This document shows, one piece after another, positions 1-7,677 of a stretch of DNA of 23,044 bases. The position numbers were made by a program, and so were the translations under genes. The notes under the pieces were generated by a model. It worked only from the letters and a program-made list of their open reading frames with translations, did no database searches and was not told where the DNA came from. This DNA comes from UBA9676 sp036005525 (GTDB lineage: Bacteria > Actinomycetota > Actinomycetes > Streptosporangiales > Streptosporangiaceae), in NCBI GenBank assembly GCA_036005525.1, contig DASYQM010000008.1, forward strand, positions 1 through 23,044, given 5' to 3'. The stretch's first letter is position 1. The number at the start of each line of letters is the position of its first letter.

Positions 1-241
1 GCTCCTGCACCTGGCGGAACATGTTGCCCCGGATGGCCCCGTCCTGGGCGCCGTAGACCCGGTGGTCCTTCTCCTCCTGCATCGGGAAGTACGAGCGAAG
101 GACCTGCTTCAGCGGGTCCTTCTTCTGCGCCTTCTGGAACGAATAGTCGGTGCCGTACTGGGCTACCGGCTCGTGATACATGGGCTCCCAGGAAAGCTCC
201 TGGATCTTCTGGTGAGCCCTTGCCACACTCTGGCGACTCAT
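1..241 (-). CDS. prmA: Propane-type soluble di-iron monooxygenase, hydroxylase large subunit (5' end only)
   Basis: This is the first 80 codons of a gene that runs off the left edge. The start is an ATG at 241-239, preceded by an AAAGGGG ribosome site. The visible protein begins MSRQSVARAHQKIQELSWEP and contains KKDPLKQVLRSYFPMQEEKD and RVYGAQDGAIRGNMFRQVQE, which I recognise as the N-terminus of the PrmA/MimA group of bacterial multicomponent monooxygenases. Members hydroxylate propane, acetone or phenol at a carboxylate-bridged di-iron centre, together with a reductase, a small hydroxylase subunit and a coupling protein, which would lie beyond the edge. The iron-binding ExxH helices are outside the window. 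A Fis-type regulator divergent from it fits the MimR-mimABCD arrangement of mycobacteria. Family assignment is strong; the substrate cannot be told. Confidence 0.85.
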   Translation of the reverse strand, partial: MSRQSVARAHQKIQELSWEPMYHEPVAQYGTDYSFQKAQKKDPLKQVLRSYFPMQEEKDHRVYGAQDGAIRGNMFRQVQE

Positions 242-488
242 CGTCACCCCTTTCCCCCGGCTTCCCGGGGTCTACCGCCGGCCGACGGCGGCGGGCAGGA
301 TGCCCCGTCCGCCGCACCGGCGTGGACGCCCCGCCTGCCAGCGAGTGCGCACACGCCTACCCGGCCACAAGTCCCTATGTTCTGCATCACAACCCAGCTG
401 AGCAGCGGCTGGGCTCTCAACATGAGACACATTCCGGACGAAGCGCCCACAGCGGGACCGGCCGCCGACCGGGGACGGCGCCGGAAAA
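242..488 (-). promoter_or_regulatory. Control region upstream of the monooxygenase gene
   Basis: This 247-base gap lies between the stop of the 93-residue gene and the start of prmA. It contains one copy of the repeated palindromic element (415-430) and, directly beside it, an inverted repeat CCCAGC-N9-GCTGGG (393-413). The rest is GC-rich with no convincing ORF. A TGGCAG...GGCG stretch only poorly resembles a sigma-54 -24/-12 box. The operator candidate lies about 175 bases before the start codon, a typical activator distance. Transcription start and promoter class are not determined. Confidence 0.5.
415..430. promoter_or_regulatory. Candidate regulator-binding site, copy 1
   Basis: The sequence TCTCAACATGAGACAC has TCTC/GAGA arms around a five-base centre. 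It occurs identically at 850-865, and I saw no third copy. Its place upstream of prmA, with the second copy next to the divergent regulator gene, suggests binding by that Fis-type regulator. This is inference from position and symmetry only. Confidence 0.5.
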
Positions 489-770
489 TCAGCTGTCGCC
501 GAAGACGGCGTTCCGGATCGCGGCGAGATGGTCCTGGATCTGCTGGGAATCCCGGCGGTTGCCCTCGGGCGCAGGCTCGATGCCCAGCGCCCGCAGCAGG
601 TCGGCCGCTGGCGGGCCGGGATCGCCGGTTTCCCCGAGCACCGGATGAAGACCCTGCTCGGCCAAGTGCTCAAACACCAGGTTGACGACGCTCCACGGGT
701 TGAACGTCTCACCGCCGGGCGTCGCCGACTGATCGTAGGTCTCCCCGCGGGGTGCCCCTGGCTGATCCAT
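489..770 (-). CDS. Small conserved-looking protein of unknown function beside the monooxygenase
   Basis: This encodes 93 residues and starts at ATG 770 behind a good ribosome site (GGGGAGG, about 7 bases upstream). I do not recognise the family. The N-terminal 20 residues are polar and probably disordered. The middle (FNPWSVVNLVFEHLAEQGLH, then PVLGETGDPGPPAADLLRAL) looks like a compact helical domain, and the tail is charged. There is no signal peptide, membrane segment or cysteine motif. It lies upstream of prmA in the same direction, with a 247-base gap that holds an operator candidate, and divergent from the regulator. It may be an accessory or regulatory protein of the monooxygenase system. 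It is judged real from its start signal, codon composition and position. Confidence 0.6.
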   Translation of the reverse strand: MDQPGAPRGETYDQSATPGGETFNPWSVVNLVFEHLAEQGLHPVLGETGDPGPPAADLLRALGIEPAPEGNRRDSQQIQDHLAAIRNAVFGDS

Positions 771-849
771 GGCACCACCTCCCCGGTATCGCCTGATGGC
801 AAGGGAGCCAACGTGACGGCATCAAACGGTACCAACGACGAAAAAACGG

Positions 850-865
850 TCTCAACATGAGACAC
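850..865. promoter_or_regulatory. Candidate regulator-binding site, copy 2, in the divergent gap
   Basis: This is an exact 16-base copy of the element at 415-430, here with longer arms (GTCTC-AACAT-GAGAC). It lies in the 211-base gap between the small gene (start 770, minus strand) and the regulator gene (start 982, plus strand). One site here could serve either or both genes, for example autoregulation. Inferred, not shown. Confidence 0.5.
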
Positions 866-981
866 AAAACGGTAACGGCCCACTTATGGTGGTCATACGA
901 TACGACGCGACCTCGGCACGCCCGGCCCCGGCGGGCTAGCCGCGGGTCCCTGTTGGCAACCGGGGAGGCACGGGAGGCGCG

Positions 982-2787
982 ATGGTGCCCTCAGCGCCCT
1001 TGCCCCCCTCGAGTGGTAGCGCCCGGCTGGCGGAGGCACGGGAGCGGTTCCTCACCAGCGAACCGGTTGCCCCGAGTGATGTGCGCGAGCCCATACTCGC
1101 CTCATGGTGGCGGTCCCGGGACTGGAAAGTCGCGGCCGACCGCGTTGAGCTGTCCTACGTCCGGGACCCGAACCTTGACACCCCCCTGACCCGCAACGCC
1201 GTGCCGGTGCTGCGGAACCTGCATGAGCACCTGGGCGGGCAGCCCATCAGCGTGATCTTGACCGACGCGGCCGGCGTGGTGCTGAGCCGCATGACGGCGG
1301 ACAGCGACCTCGAACGCCGCCTGGACAGCGTCCAGCTCGCCCCGGGTTTCAGCTACGCCGAAGAGCGGGTCGGCACCAACGGGATCGGGACGGCCCTGGA
1401 AGGGGGCCAGCCCGCGCACGTGTTCGGCCATGAGCACTATGCGGAGGACCTGGAGATATTCGGCTGCGCCGGAGTCCCGATCAATGACCCGCTGACCGGG
1501 AAGCTGCTCGGCGCGGTGGACCTGACCTGCTGGCGCAAGGATGCGGATGCGCTGCTCGTCGCGCTCGTCAAGACCACCGCCGACCAGATCACCAGTGCCC
1601 TGCTGAACGACAGCACCGCCCGGGAAAGCCGGCTTCTGCAGGAGTACCTGCGGGCATGCCGGCACACCAGCGGGATCGTGCTGGCGATGTCGAGCGACGT
1701 GGTGATGATGAACGATTCCGCCCGGCAGGTGCTCGACCCCGGGGACCAGGCCGCCGTGCTCGGCCACGCGGCCGAGGTGCTCGCCAGCCGCCGCTCCGGC
1801 GCGGTGACCGTCACGCTGCCCACCGGGACCCGTGCCCGGGTGCATTGCCGGCCGCTGTCATCGGACGGGCCGCCTTCCGACGGGGTCGTCTACGTCAAGC
1901 TGATCGAGCACGCCGCGGCGCGGCACGTCGCTGACGCCGGCGCCAAGAAGCCGATGTTTCTTCCCGGCCTGGTCGGCTCTGCCCCGCTCTGGCTGCGTGG
2001 CTGCAGCCAGGTGGAGGCCGTCTACCACAGTGGCGAATGGCTCGCTCTTGAGGGCGAACCAGGCGTCGGGAAACTCGCCGTGCTCCGGGCCGTGCAGCAG
2101 CGCCACGATCCGGCGGGGCGCCTGAGCGTGCTCGACGCCGCCGACGCCGCCGAGCACGACTGGCTGGTGCAGGCACGCCGGGAGCTGCTCGAAAGCCACG
2201 GCACCGTGGTCCTCCGGCACATCAACCTGCTGGGTGCCAGGCAGCTGAACACGCTGTCGTGTGCGCTACAGGAGGCCCGGGCCGACGACAGGAAGGGCTC
2301 GGTGCGGGTGGTGGTCACGCTGAGCCGCAAGCGCAGCGACGCGGACCTGACCAAGGTCTTGCGCCACTTCCCGAGCAGCGTTGAACTGGCCCCGCTGCGT
2401 CACCACATCGAGGACCTGCACGAGCTGGTGCCCTTCTTCCTGGCCAAACTCAGCCAGCAGGCCAGGCTGACCTGCTCTCCCGAGGCGATGAAGCTGCTGC
2501 TGCGGTCACGCTGGCCCGGCAACATCGAGCAGCTCTGGGACGTGCTCAGAAGGGTCGCCAGGCACCGCCGGTCGGGCGCGATCCAGCCGGACGACCTGCC
2601 GCCGGAGTGCTGGACGGTAAGCCGCCGCCTGCTCAGCCCGCTGGAGTCGATGGAACGTGACGCGATCGTCCAGGGACTGCTGGCGTACCGCGGCAACAAG
2701 GCCAGGACCGCCGAGTCGCTGGGTATGTCCCGGGCAACGATCTACCGGAAGATCCACGAGTACGGGATCGTCGTCCCCTCCAGCTGA
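982..2787 (+). CDS. GAF/degenerate AAA+/Fis-type transcriptional regulator (AcoR/MimR-like)
   Basis: 601 residues; ATG 982 follows GGGAGG at good spacing. Residues about 60-200 form a GAF-like sensor with the family signature RVGTNGIGTALEGG. Residues about 330-520 resemble the AAA+ domain of sigma-54 activators but are degenerate: the P-loop reads GEPGVGKL (358-365), the Walker B region reads GTVVLRHINLL without its acidic pair, and the segment that should carry GAFTGA is missing. Residues about 571-595 (NKARTAESLGMSRATIYRKI) are a Fis helix-turn-helix. Such proteins activate catabolic operons in actinobacteria, MimR for the propane/acetone monooxygenase being an example. Its position divergent from the monooxygenase locus makes it the likely activator; the effector could be a substrate or a ketone/aldehyde intermediate. 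Confidence 0.85.
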   Translation: MVPSAPLPPSSGSARLAEARERFLTSEPVAPSDVREPILASWWRSRDWKVAADRVELSYVRDPNLDTPLTRNAVPVLRNLHEHLGGQPISVILTDAAGVVLSRMTADSDLERRLDSVQLAPGFSYAEERVGTNGIGTALEGGQPAHVFGHEHYAEDLEIFGCAGVPINDPLTGKLLGAVDLTCWRKDADALLVALVKTTADQITSALLNDSTARESRLLQEYLRACRHTSGIVLAMSSDVVMMNDSARQVLDPGDQAAVLGHAAEVLASRRSGAVTVTLPTGTRARVHCRPLSSDGPPSDGVVYVKLIEHAAARHVADAGAKKPMFLPGLVGSAPLWLRGCSQVEAVYHSGEWLALEGEPGVGKLAVLRAVQQRHDPAGRLSVLDAADAAEHDWLVQARRELLESHGTVVLRHINLLGARQLNTLSCALQEARADDRKGSVRVVVTLSRKRSDADLTKVLRHFPSSVELAPLRHHIEDLHELVPFFLAKLSQQARLTCSPEAMKLLLRSRWPGNIEQLWDVLRRVARHRRSGAIQPDDLPPECWTVSRRLLSPLESMERDAIVQGLLAYRGNKARTAESLGMSRATIYRKIHEYGIVVPSS

Positions 2788-2791
2788 GTGG

Positions 2792-3169
2792 TCACGCCTG
2801 GCGGGCCGGGCGCGTCTCCTCCGTTATCCAGCTCAGGTAGGCGTCCGAGCCCGCGACGATCGGTGTCGCGACGATCTCCGGTTCGTCGTAGCTGTGCCGC
2901 AGCACCAGGAAGTCCGCGAGTGCCTGGTACCCCGTGGCCGGGAGCTTGAGCAGCAGCAGCCACTCCTCGGCACGCTCGATCCCGTCCTCCCACCAGTACG
3001 TGCTCGCGATGGGCCCGGCGACCTGGGCGCAGGCGGCGAGCCGCTCTTCGACGGCTCCGCGGGCGAGCTCCATCGCTTCTACCCGCGAGTCCGTGGTGGT
3101 CTGCACCTGGAGGTACTGGACGGTCTGCGGAGGTACCTCGCTGGCGGCCACACTGCCCTGACCCGACAT
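2792..3169 (-). CDS. cutA: CutA1-family divalent-cation tolerance protein
   Basis: 125 residues, close to the usual CutA1 length (about 105-115) plus a short N-terminal tail. The core is typical: ARGAVEERLAACAQV, then STYWWEDGIERAEEWLLLLK, and the conserved end HSYDEPEIVATPIVAGSDAYLSWI. CutA1 forms a very stable trimer that in other bacteria has been linked to copper or other divalent metal tolerance; its exact role is unsettled. It converges on the regulator gene with only four bases between stop codons. No Shine-Dalgarno is visible before ATG 3169; a TAACAT box ends 8 bases upstream, suggesting a leaderless message. Confidence 0.9.
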   Translation of the reverse strand: MSGQGSVAASEVPPQTVQYLQVQTTTDSRVEAMELARGAVEERLAACAQVAGPIASTYWWEDGIERAEEWLLLLKLPATGYQALADFLVLRHSYDEPEIVATPIVAGSDAYLSWITEETRPARQA

Positions 3170-3177
3170 GCCAACCG

Positions 3178-3183
3178 ATGTTA
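3178..3183 (-). promoter_or_regulatory. Candidate -10 box of a leaderless cutA transcript
   Basis: TAACAT on the minus strand fits TAnnnT and ends eight bases before ATG 3169, so a start site about seven bases on would fall at the start codon. No purine-rich ribosome site lies between. No clear -35 is seen. This is motif evidence only. Confidence 0.35.
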
Positions 3184-3202
3184 CGCCGACCCGACGCGAT
3201 CT

Positions 3203-3275
3203 GGGTGGCGGGGAGGCGCCCGGCTCGGTCAGCGCCCGGTGGGTGGCGGGGAGGCGTCCGCTCGGTCAGCGCCCG
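3203..3275. repeat. Imperfect tandem duplication of about 35 bases at the 3' end of the FAH-family gene
   Basis: Copy 1 (3203-3238) and copy 2 (3241-3275) both read GGGTGGCGGGGAGGCG, then a short variable part, then GCTCGGTCAGCGCCCG. They differ by a base change and one missing base. Copy 2 contains the last codons and stop of the minus-strand gene ending at 3266, so copy 1 is a duplicate of that 3' end placed downstream. It looks like local slippage or duplication and is probably neutral. Confidence 0.7.
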
Positions 3276-4171
3276 CTGACCGGCCTCTCGCCGGGCCGCC
3301 AGCGCCAGTCGGCGGGGGCGTCCTGTTCGGCGACGATGCGGTTGCGGATGGTGCCCAGCTTCTCGACGGTGACCTCGATCACGTCGCCGGGCTCCATCCA
3401 CACCGGTGGCGTCCGGGCGAAGCCGACACCGCCCGGCGTGCCGGTGGCGATGACATCTCCTGGCGCCAGATGGGTGAAGGAAGAGAAGAACTCCACGGTC
3501 GCCGGGACGTCGACGATCATCTGCGAGGTACGCGCCGACTGCATCACGGTCCCGTTGAGGGTTGAGCTGATGGCCAGGTCGCTGACGTCCACCTCGTCGG
3601 TGGTCACCACCTCGGGCCCGACCGGCATGCTGCCCACGAAATTCTTCCCGGCCGTCCACTGGGTGGCCGCCCGCTGCCAGTCGCGGCACGACGCGTCGTT
3701 GAGCACCACAAAACCCGTGATGGCGTCGAGCGCGTCCTCGGCCCGGATGTAGCGGCCACCGGCGCCGATCACGATGCCGAGCTCGGCTTCGTAGTCGAAC
3801 CTGCTGGTGAGGGCGGGCTTCACCAGGTCCGCGTAGGGGCCGAGCACGCTGTCGGCGCCGCGCACGAACGCGTCCGGCCAGGTCGGCACCGCCCGGCCGC
3901 CCTCCAGCGCATGCTCGGTGTAGTTCAGCCCCAGGCAGAGGATCCGCGGCGGGGCCGGGACCGCGGCGGCGAAGTCGGCGGGCGCGACCTCGCGCCCGTC
4001 ATGGCTGGCGAGCCCGCGGATGTCGGCCATGGCCCGCTCCCCCGCGCCGAGCACGTAGTTCAGTGCGGACATCCGGGGATCGCCCGTGGCGTCGGCCACG
4101 TCGACGTAGCCGGAGCGCCCCTTGACGTGCAGCCGTGCGCCCTGGGCTGTGGCAATCGTGGCAAGCCTCAC
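3266..4171 (-). CDS. Fumarylacetoacetate hydrolase (FAH) family protein
   Basis: 301 residues from GTG 4171, with AGGAG eight bases upstream. It has a short N-terminal domain and the FAH C-terminal barrel from about residue 75. Signatures seen are ILCLGLNYTEHA, RFDYEAELGIVIG (with the metal-binding E-x-E pattern), the GFVVLNDASCRDWQ segment, TAGKNFVGSMPVGP and the terminal PGDVIATGTPGGVG. The family includes hydrolases, hydratases and decarboxylases acting on 2-oxo acids made in aromatic ring degradation, such as 2-hydroxyhepta-2,4-diene-1,7-dioate isomerase and acylpyruvase. The reaction here cannot be assigned. It lies 36 bases downstream of the esterase gene on the same strand, a likely pair, and ends in a small tandem duplication. 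Confidence 0.85.
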   Translation of the reverse strand: MRLATIATAQGARLHVKGRSGYVDVADATGDPRMSALNYVLGAGERAMADIRGLASHDGREVAPADFAAAVPAPPRILCLGLNYTEHALEGGRAVPTWPDAFVRGADSVLGPYADLVKPALTSRFDYEAELGIVIGAGGRYIRAEDALDAITGFVVLNDASCRDWQRAATQWTAGKNFVGSMPVGPEVVTTDEVDVSDLAISSTLNGTVMQSARTSQMIVDVPATVEFFSSFTHLAPGDVIATGTPGGVGFARTPPVWMEPGDVIEVTVEKLGTIRNRIVAEQDAPADWRWRPGERPVSGR

Positions 4172-4207
4172 GTGCCGGATCTCCTTCGTGCTGGCCGAGC
4201 GGCGCGG

Positions 4208-5236
4208 TCAGGGCGCGATGCGCTGGCAGAGCCAGGCGAGCGAGAGCGGGTAGCGGTAGTCGATCGCCATGTGACTGGCGTCGAACAACTCGAAGTGGAT
4301 CACCTCGTCGGGCACGCCTGCCTCCCGCAGCGCCGCCCGGAACGCCTCCGCCCCGACGTCGAGGAACCATTCGTCCCTGGTCCCGGCGTCGATCCAGATC
4401 GCCCGCAGCGACCTCAGCCGGTCGGCGTAACGGGGCACCATCCGGACCGGGTCCCAGTCCAGCCAGCGCTGCCACACCTGCGGGCGCAGCATCCCCGTCC
4501 GCGGGTCGAACGGCAGCTCGACGGTGCCGTCCGGGTCCGCAGAAAAGCAGGCCGCCACGCCGAGCAGCATGAGCAGGTCCATGTCAGCCTCCTTGGTGAA
4601 GGAGGTACGGGACCGGAAGTCGGCCCACCAGCGCCAGATGTCCCCGTCGTAGTCGCGCAGGTGACGCACGCACTTGCCGAAGTCGGGCACATAGCAGAAC
4701 TCGTACAGTGAGTCGCCCGCGTGGGTGGCCAGCGCGCCGAACAGGTCCGGCCGCAGCATCGGCGTGATCATCGCCCCGAACCCGCCGCTGGACTTGCCCA
4801 TGATCGCCCGGTGCCCGGCGTCGGCCACCGTGCGGTACCGGCCATCCACCCAGGGCACGACCTCGTCACACAGGTAGGAGTGGTAGCGGCCGGTGCCCGG
4901 CGAGTCGACGAACTGGCTGCCGCCGTAGGCGGTCCAGGCGTCGACGTAGACCACGATGGCCGGCGGCGCCTGCCCGCCCGCGAACACCGCGTCGGCGGTC
5001 TCGGGGAATGGTTGCCGGTAGGCCGACCGGTTGCGCCACATCGCGACGTGGCCTGTGTAGCCCTGGATCACGTACACCGACGGGTAGGAACGGGCCGGCT
5101 CGTCGTCGTAGCCTGGCGGCAGGTAGACCCAGACCGGCCGCTCGCAGGGGTCGCCGAGCGGGTTCGCCCGCAGCAGCTCGCTGGTGATCACCTGCTCGTC
5201 GATCCGTCCGGCCAGCTCTGCGGACCAGGGCAGCAT
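4208..5236 (-). CDS. Alpha/beta-hydrolase, esterase D-like putative esterase
   Basis: 342 residues from ATG 5236, behind a strong GAGGAGG ribosome site. The fold is the putative-esterase type: RPVWVYLPPGYDD and YPSVYVIQGYTGH near the N-terminus, and a nucleophile elbow G-K-S-S-G with the likely catalytic Ser at 149. The acid is probably in the IWIDAGTRDEWFLDVG stretch, and the catalytic His is probably that of DASHMAIDYRYP near the C-terminus. There is no signal peptide, so it is probably cytoplasmic. Substrates of this family range from acyl esters to S-acyl compounds; none can be named here. The FAH-family gene follows 36 bases later, so the pair may act on one acid/ester substrate. Confidence 0.8.
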   Translation of the reverse strand: MLPWSAELAGRIDEQVITSELLRANPLGDPCERPVWVYLPPGYDDEPARSYPSVYVIQGYTGHVAMWRNRSAYRQPFPETADAVFAGGQAPPAIVVYVDAWTAYGGSQFVDSPGTGRYHSYLCDEVVPWVDGRYRTVADAGHRAIMGKSSGGFGAMITPMLRPDLFGALATHAGDSLYEFCYVPDFGKCVRHLRDYDGDIWRWWADFRSRTSFTKEADMDLLMLLGVAACFSADPDGTVELPFDPRTGMLRPQVWQRWLDWDPVRMVPRYADRLRSLRAIWIDAGTRDEWFLDVGAEAFRAALREAGVPDEVIHFELFDASHMAIDYRYPLSLAWLCQRIAP

Positions 5237-5392
5237 GGGGCCTCCTCAAACGACGGGAGTGGTCGGCACTCCCCCGATCCTCCCCCGTGCGCCGCCCCGG
5301 CAGTTGGCGGGGGTGGCCGGTAGCGCCACCGCCAGGTCCGCCGCGGGACCGCCCGTCAGGCCGGTTCCGCTGGCGCAGTTCCGTCGCGGCTT

Positions 5393-5398
5393 TACCGT
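5393..5398 (+). promoter_or_regulatory. Candidate -10 box of a leaderless E1 transcript
   Basis: TACCGT (TAnnnT) ends seven bases before ATG 5406. The bases before this ATG contain no Shine-Dalgarno-like purine run, in contrast to the divergent esterase gene. The 169-base gap 5237-5405 must hold promoters for both genes; no clear -35 is seen. Confidence 0.4.
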
Positions 5399-5405
5399 AG
5401 ACACC

Positions 5406-7661
5406 ATGAGCCACCCGGCGGCCGACCGCGACGAAGCCGAGCAGCATTTCGCCGACTCGGTCCTGAAGTTGCGGGCGGCCAGCCCGCCGGCTTCGTTCGC
5501 CGACCGGGATCTGGCCGGCGCCGTCCGGCCGGGCTCGGCGCTGACCGGGCAGCGCTGCCTGGAGCTGTTCGATGCCCAGCTCGCCAGCCGGCATCTCGAC
5601 CTGGCCGCCCGGTGGCTGCGCAAGATCGGGGCCGGTTTCTACACCATCGGCTCTTCCGGCCACGAGGGCAACGCGGCGGTCGCGGCGGCGCTGCGGAAGG
5701 ACGACCCGGCGCTGCTGCACTACCGGTCCGGGGCGTTCTACCAGGTGCGTGCCGCCGACGCCACCCCGCCCCGGGACGGCGTGCGGGACGTGCTGCTCGG
5801 GCTGGTCGCGGCGGCCGCCGAGCCGATCGCGGGCGGGCGGCACAAGGTGTTCGGCCGCGCCGACCTTGACATCATCCCGCAGACCTCCACCATCGCCTCG
5901 CATCTGCCGCGCGCGGTCGGGCTCGCCTTCGCGCAGGGCCGCGCCGCCCGGCTGGGCACCGCCAGCCGCTGGCCCGCCGACGCGATCGTCGTCGCCAGCC
6001 TGGGCGATGCCTCGATCAACCACTCCACAGCGGTGGGGGCGCTCAACACCGCCGGGTACTGCGCGTACCAGCGCCTGCCGCTCCCGCTGCTGGTCGTGTG
6101 CGAGGACAACGGCCTGGGCATCAGCGTGCGCACGCCGCCCGGCTGGGTCGAGGCCGCCGTCTCGGGCCGGCCCGGCATCACCTACTTCCACGCCGACGGG
6201 TCCGACCTCGCCGACGTCTACGACACCACGCTGGCCGCCGCCGCGCTGGCCAGGCACCACCGCTCCCCCGTGTTCCTGCACCTGTCGATGGTCCGCCTCG
6301 GCGGACACGCGGGAGCGGACGCCGAGGTCGGCTACCGTGACCGCGACGACGTCGCCGCCGACCTGGCCGCCGACCCCCTGGTCGGCACCGCCCGGCTGCT
6401 CGTGGAGGCGGGCGTGCTCACCCCGGCCGAGGTGCTGGACCGCTACGAGCGCGGCCGCGCCCGGATCCTGGAACGCGCCCAGGAGATAGCCGGCGCCCCG
6501 CGGCTGGCGACCGCGGAGCAGGTGATGGCGCCGCTGGCGCCGCGCAACCCGGACGCCGTCTGGGCCGATGCGATCCTGGCCACGGCCGACGAGGACAAGC
6601 GGCGCGCCGTCTTCGGCGGCCGCCTGCCCGAGTCGGCCGGCCCTCTCACCCTGGCGCAGACCATCAACGCCACGCTCACCGATGCGCTGGCGGCCCGGCC
6701 GGAGATGATGGTGTTCGGCCAGGATGTCGCCCGCAAGGGCGGGGTGTACGGGGTGACCAGGGGCCTGCTGTCCCGGTTCGGCGCCGGGCGGGTATTCGAC
6801 ACCCTGCTGGACGAGCAGGCCATACTCGGCCTGGCGCTGGGCGCCGGCCTGGCCGGGCTGCTGCCCGTGCCGGAGATCCAGTACCTCGCCTACCTGCATA
6901 ACGCCGCCGACCAGATCCGCGGCGAGGCCGCGACCCTGTCGTTCTTCTCCCAAGGCCAGTACCGCAACCCGCTGGTAGCGCGGGTCGCCGGCTACGCCTA
7001 CCAGGAAGGCTTCGGCGGGCACTTCCACAACGACAACGCGATCGGAGCGCTGCGGGACATCCCCGGCCTGATCATCGCCTCACCCGCCCGGCCCGAGGAC
7101 GCCGCCGCGATGCTGCGGACGTGCCTGGCCACCGCGGCCGCCGACGGCAGCGTCTGCGTGTTCCTGGAACCGATCGCGCTCTACCACGCGCGGGACGTGT
7201 ACAAACGGGAGGACGACGGGTGGCGCGCGACCTACGAGCCGCCCGAAGGCTGGGCGCCCGGGCACGTGCCGGTCGGCCGGGCCCGGACACACGGGGACGG
7301 CACCGACCTGACGATCATGACGTTCGGCAACGGGCTGCGGCTCAGCCTGCGGGCGGCGGCCCGGCTGATGCCGGAGGGAATCACGTCCCGGGTGGTGGAC
7401 CTGCGCTGGCTGGCGCCGCTGCCGGCCGAGGACATCCTGCGCGAGGCGAGGGCGACCGGGCGGGTGCTGATCGCGGATGAGACCCGGCGCACCGCGGGGG
7501 TGTCGGAAGGTGTGCTCTCCATCCTCGCCGATGACCGCTTCGGCGGCTGGGTCAGGAGGGTGACGAGCGAGGACAGCTTCGTCCCGCTCGGCGACGCGGC
7601 GGACGCCGTGCTGCTCTCCCAGCAGAGCATCGAGGCGGCCGCCCGGGAACTGATGGGCTGA
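5406..7661 (+). CDS. Fused alpha/beta E1 of a 2-oxoacid dehydrogenase complex (thiamine-diphosphate dependent)
   Basis: 751 residues from ATG 5406; an upstream in-frame start exists, but homology begins only here. The first half is the E1-alpha part: FYTIGSSGHEGNAA, then the thiamine-diphosphate motif starting GDASIN (about 200-205) and ending at EDNG (233-236). From about residue 413 it continues as E1-beta (TLAQTINATLTDAL, MVFGQDVARKGGVYGVTRGL, EIQYLAYLHNAADQIRGEAA) and ends with a transketolase-C-like domain. E1 decarboxylates a 2-oxo acid and passes the acyl group to a lipoyl E2; the sequence looks most like branched-chain or broad-range E1 enzymes. The single-chain fusion is intact. No E2 or E3 gene is nearby, so its partners must be encoded elsewhere. 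Confidence 0.85.
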   Translation: MSHPAADRDEAEQHFADSVLKLRAASPPASFADRDLAGAVRPGSALTGQRCLELFDAQLASRHLDLAARWLRKIGAGFYTIGSSGHEGNAAVAAALRKDDPALLHYRSGAFYQVRAADATPPRDGVRDVLLGLVAAAAEPIAGGRHKVFGRADLDIIPQTSTIASHLPRAVGLAFAQGRAARLGTASRWPADAIVVASLGDASINHSTAVGALNTAGYCAYQRLPLPLLVVCEDNGLGISVRTPPGWVEAAVSGRPGITYFHADGSDLADVYDTTLAAAALARHHRSPVFLHLSMVRLGGHAGADAEVGYRDRDDVAADLAADPLVGTARLLVEAGVLTPAEVLDRYERGRARILERAQEIAGAPRLATAEQVMAPLAPRNPDAVWADAILATADEDKRRAVFGGRLPESAGPLTLAQTINATLTDALAARPEMMVFGQDVARKGGVYGVTRGLLSRFGAGRVFDTLLDEQAILGLALGAGLAGLLPVPEIQYLAYLHNAADQIRGEAATLSFFSQGQYRNPLVARVAGYAYQEGFGGHFHNDNAIGALRDIPGLIIASPARPEDAAAMLRTCLATAAADGSVCVFLEPIALYHARDVYKREDDGWRATYEPPEGWAPGHVPVGRARTHGDGTDLTIMTFGNGLRLSLRAAARLMPEGITSRVVDLRWLAPLPAEDILREARATGRVLIADETRRTAGVSEGVLSILADDRFGGWVRRVTSEDSFVPLGDAADAVLLSQQSIEAAARELMG

Positions 7662-7677
7662 CACCGCACCAGGCGCC

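Noticed and set aside
300..360. Possible sigma-54 -24/-12 promoter for prmA (TGGCAG...GGCG on the minus strand)
   Set aside because: The -12 part lacks TTGC, actinobacteria generally lack RpoN, and the local regulator lacks GAFTGA.
982..2787. Regulator as a normal ATP-hydrolysing NtrC-type activator
   Set aside because: Walker B acidic residues and the GAFTGA loop are missing, and the P-loop Ser/Thr is Leu.
4866..7028. 720-codon open frame on the minus strand opposite the E1 gene and the esterase 5' end
   Set aside because: Low-complexity, Arg/Gly/Pro-rich translation with no domain, overlapping two well-supported genes. It is a by-product of high GC.
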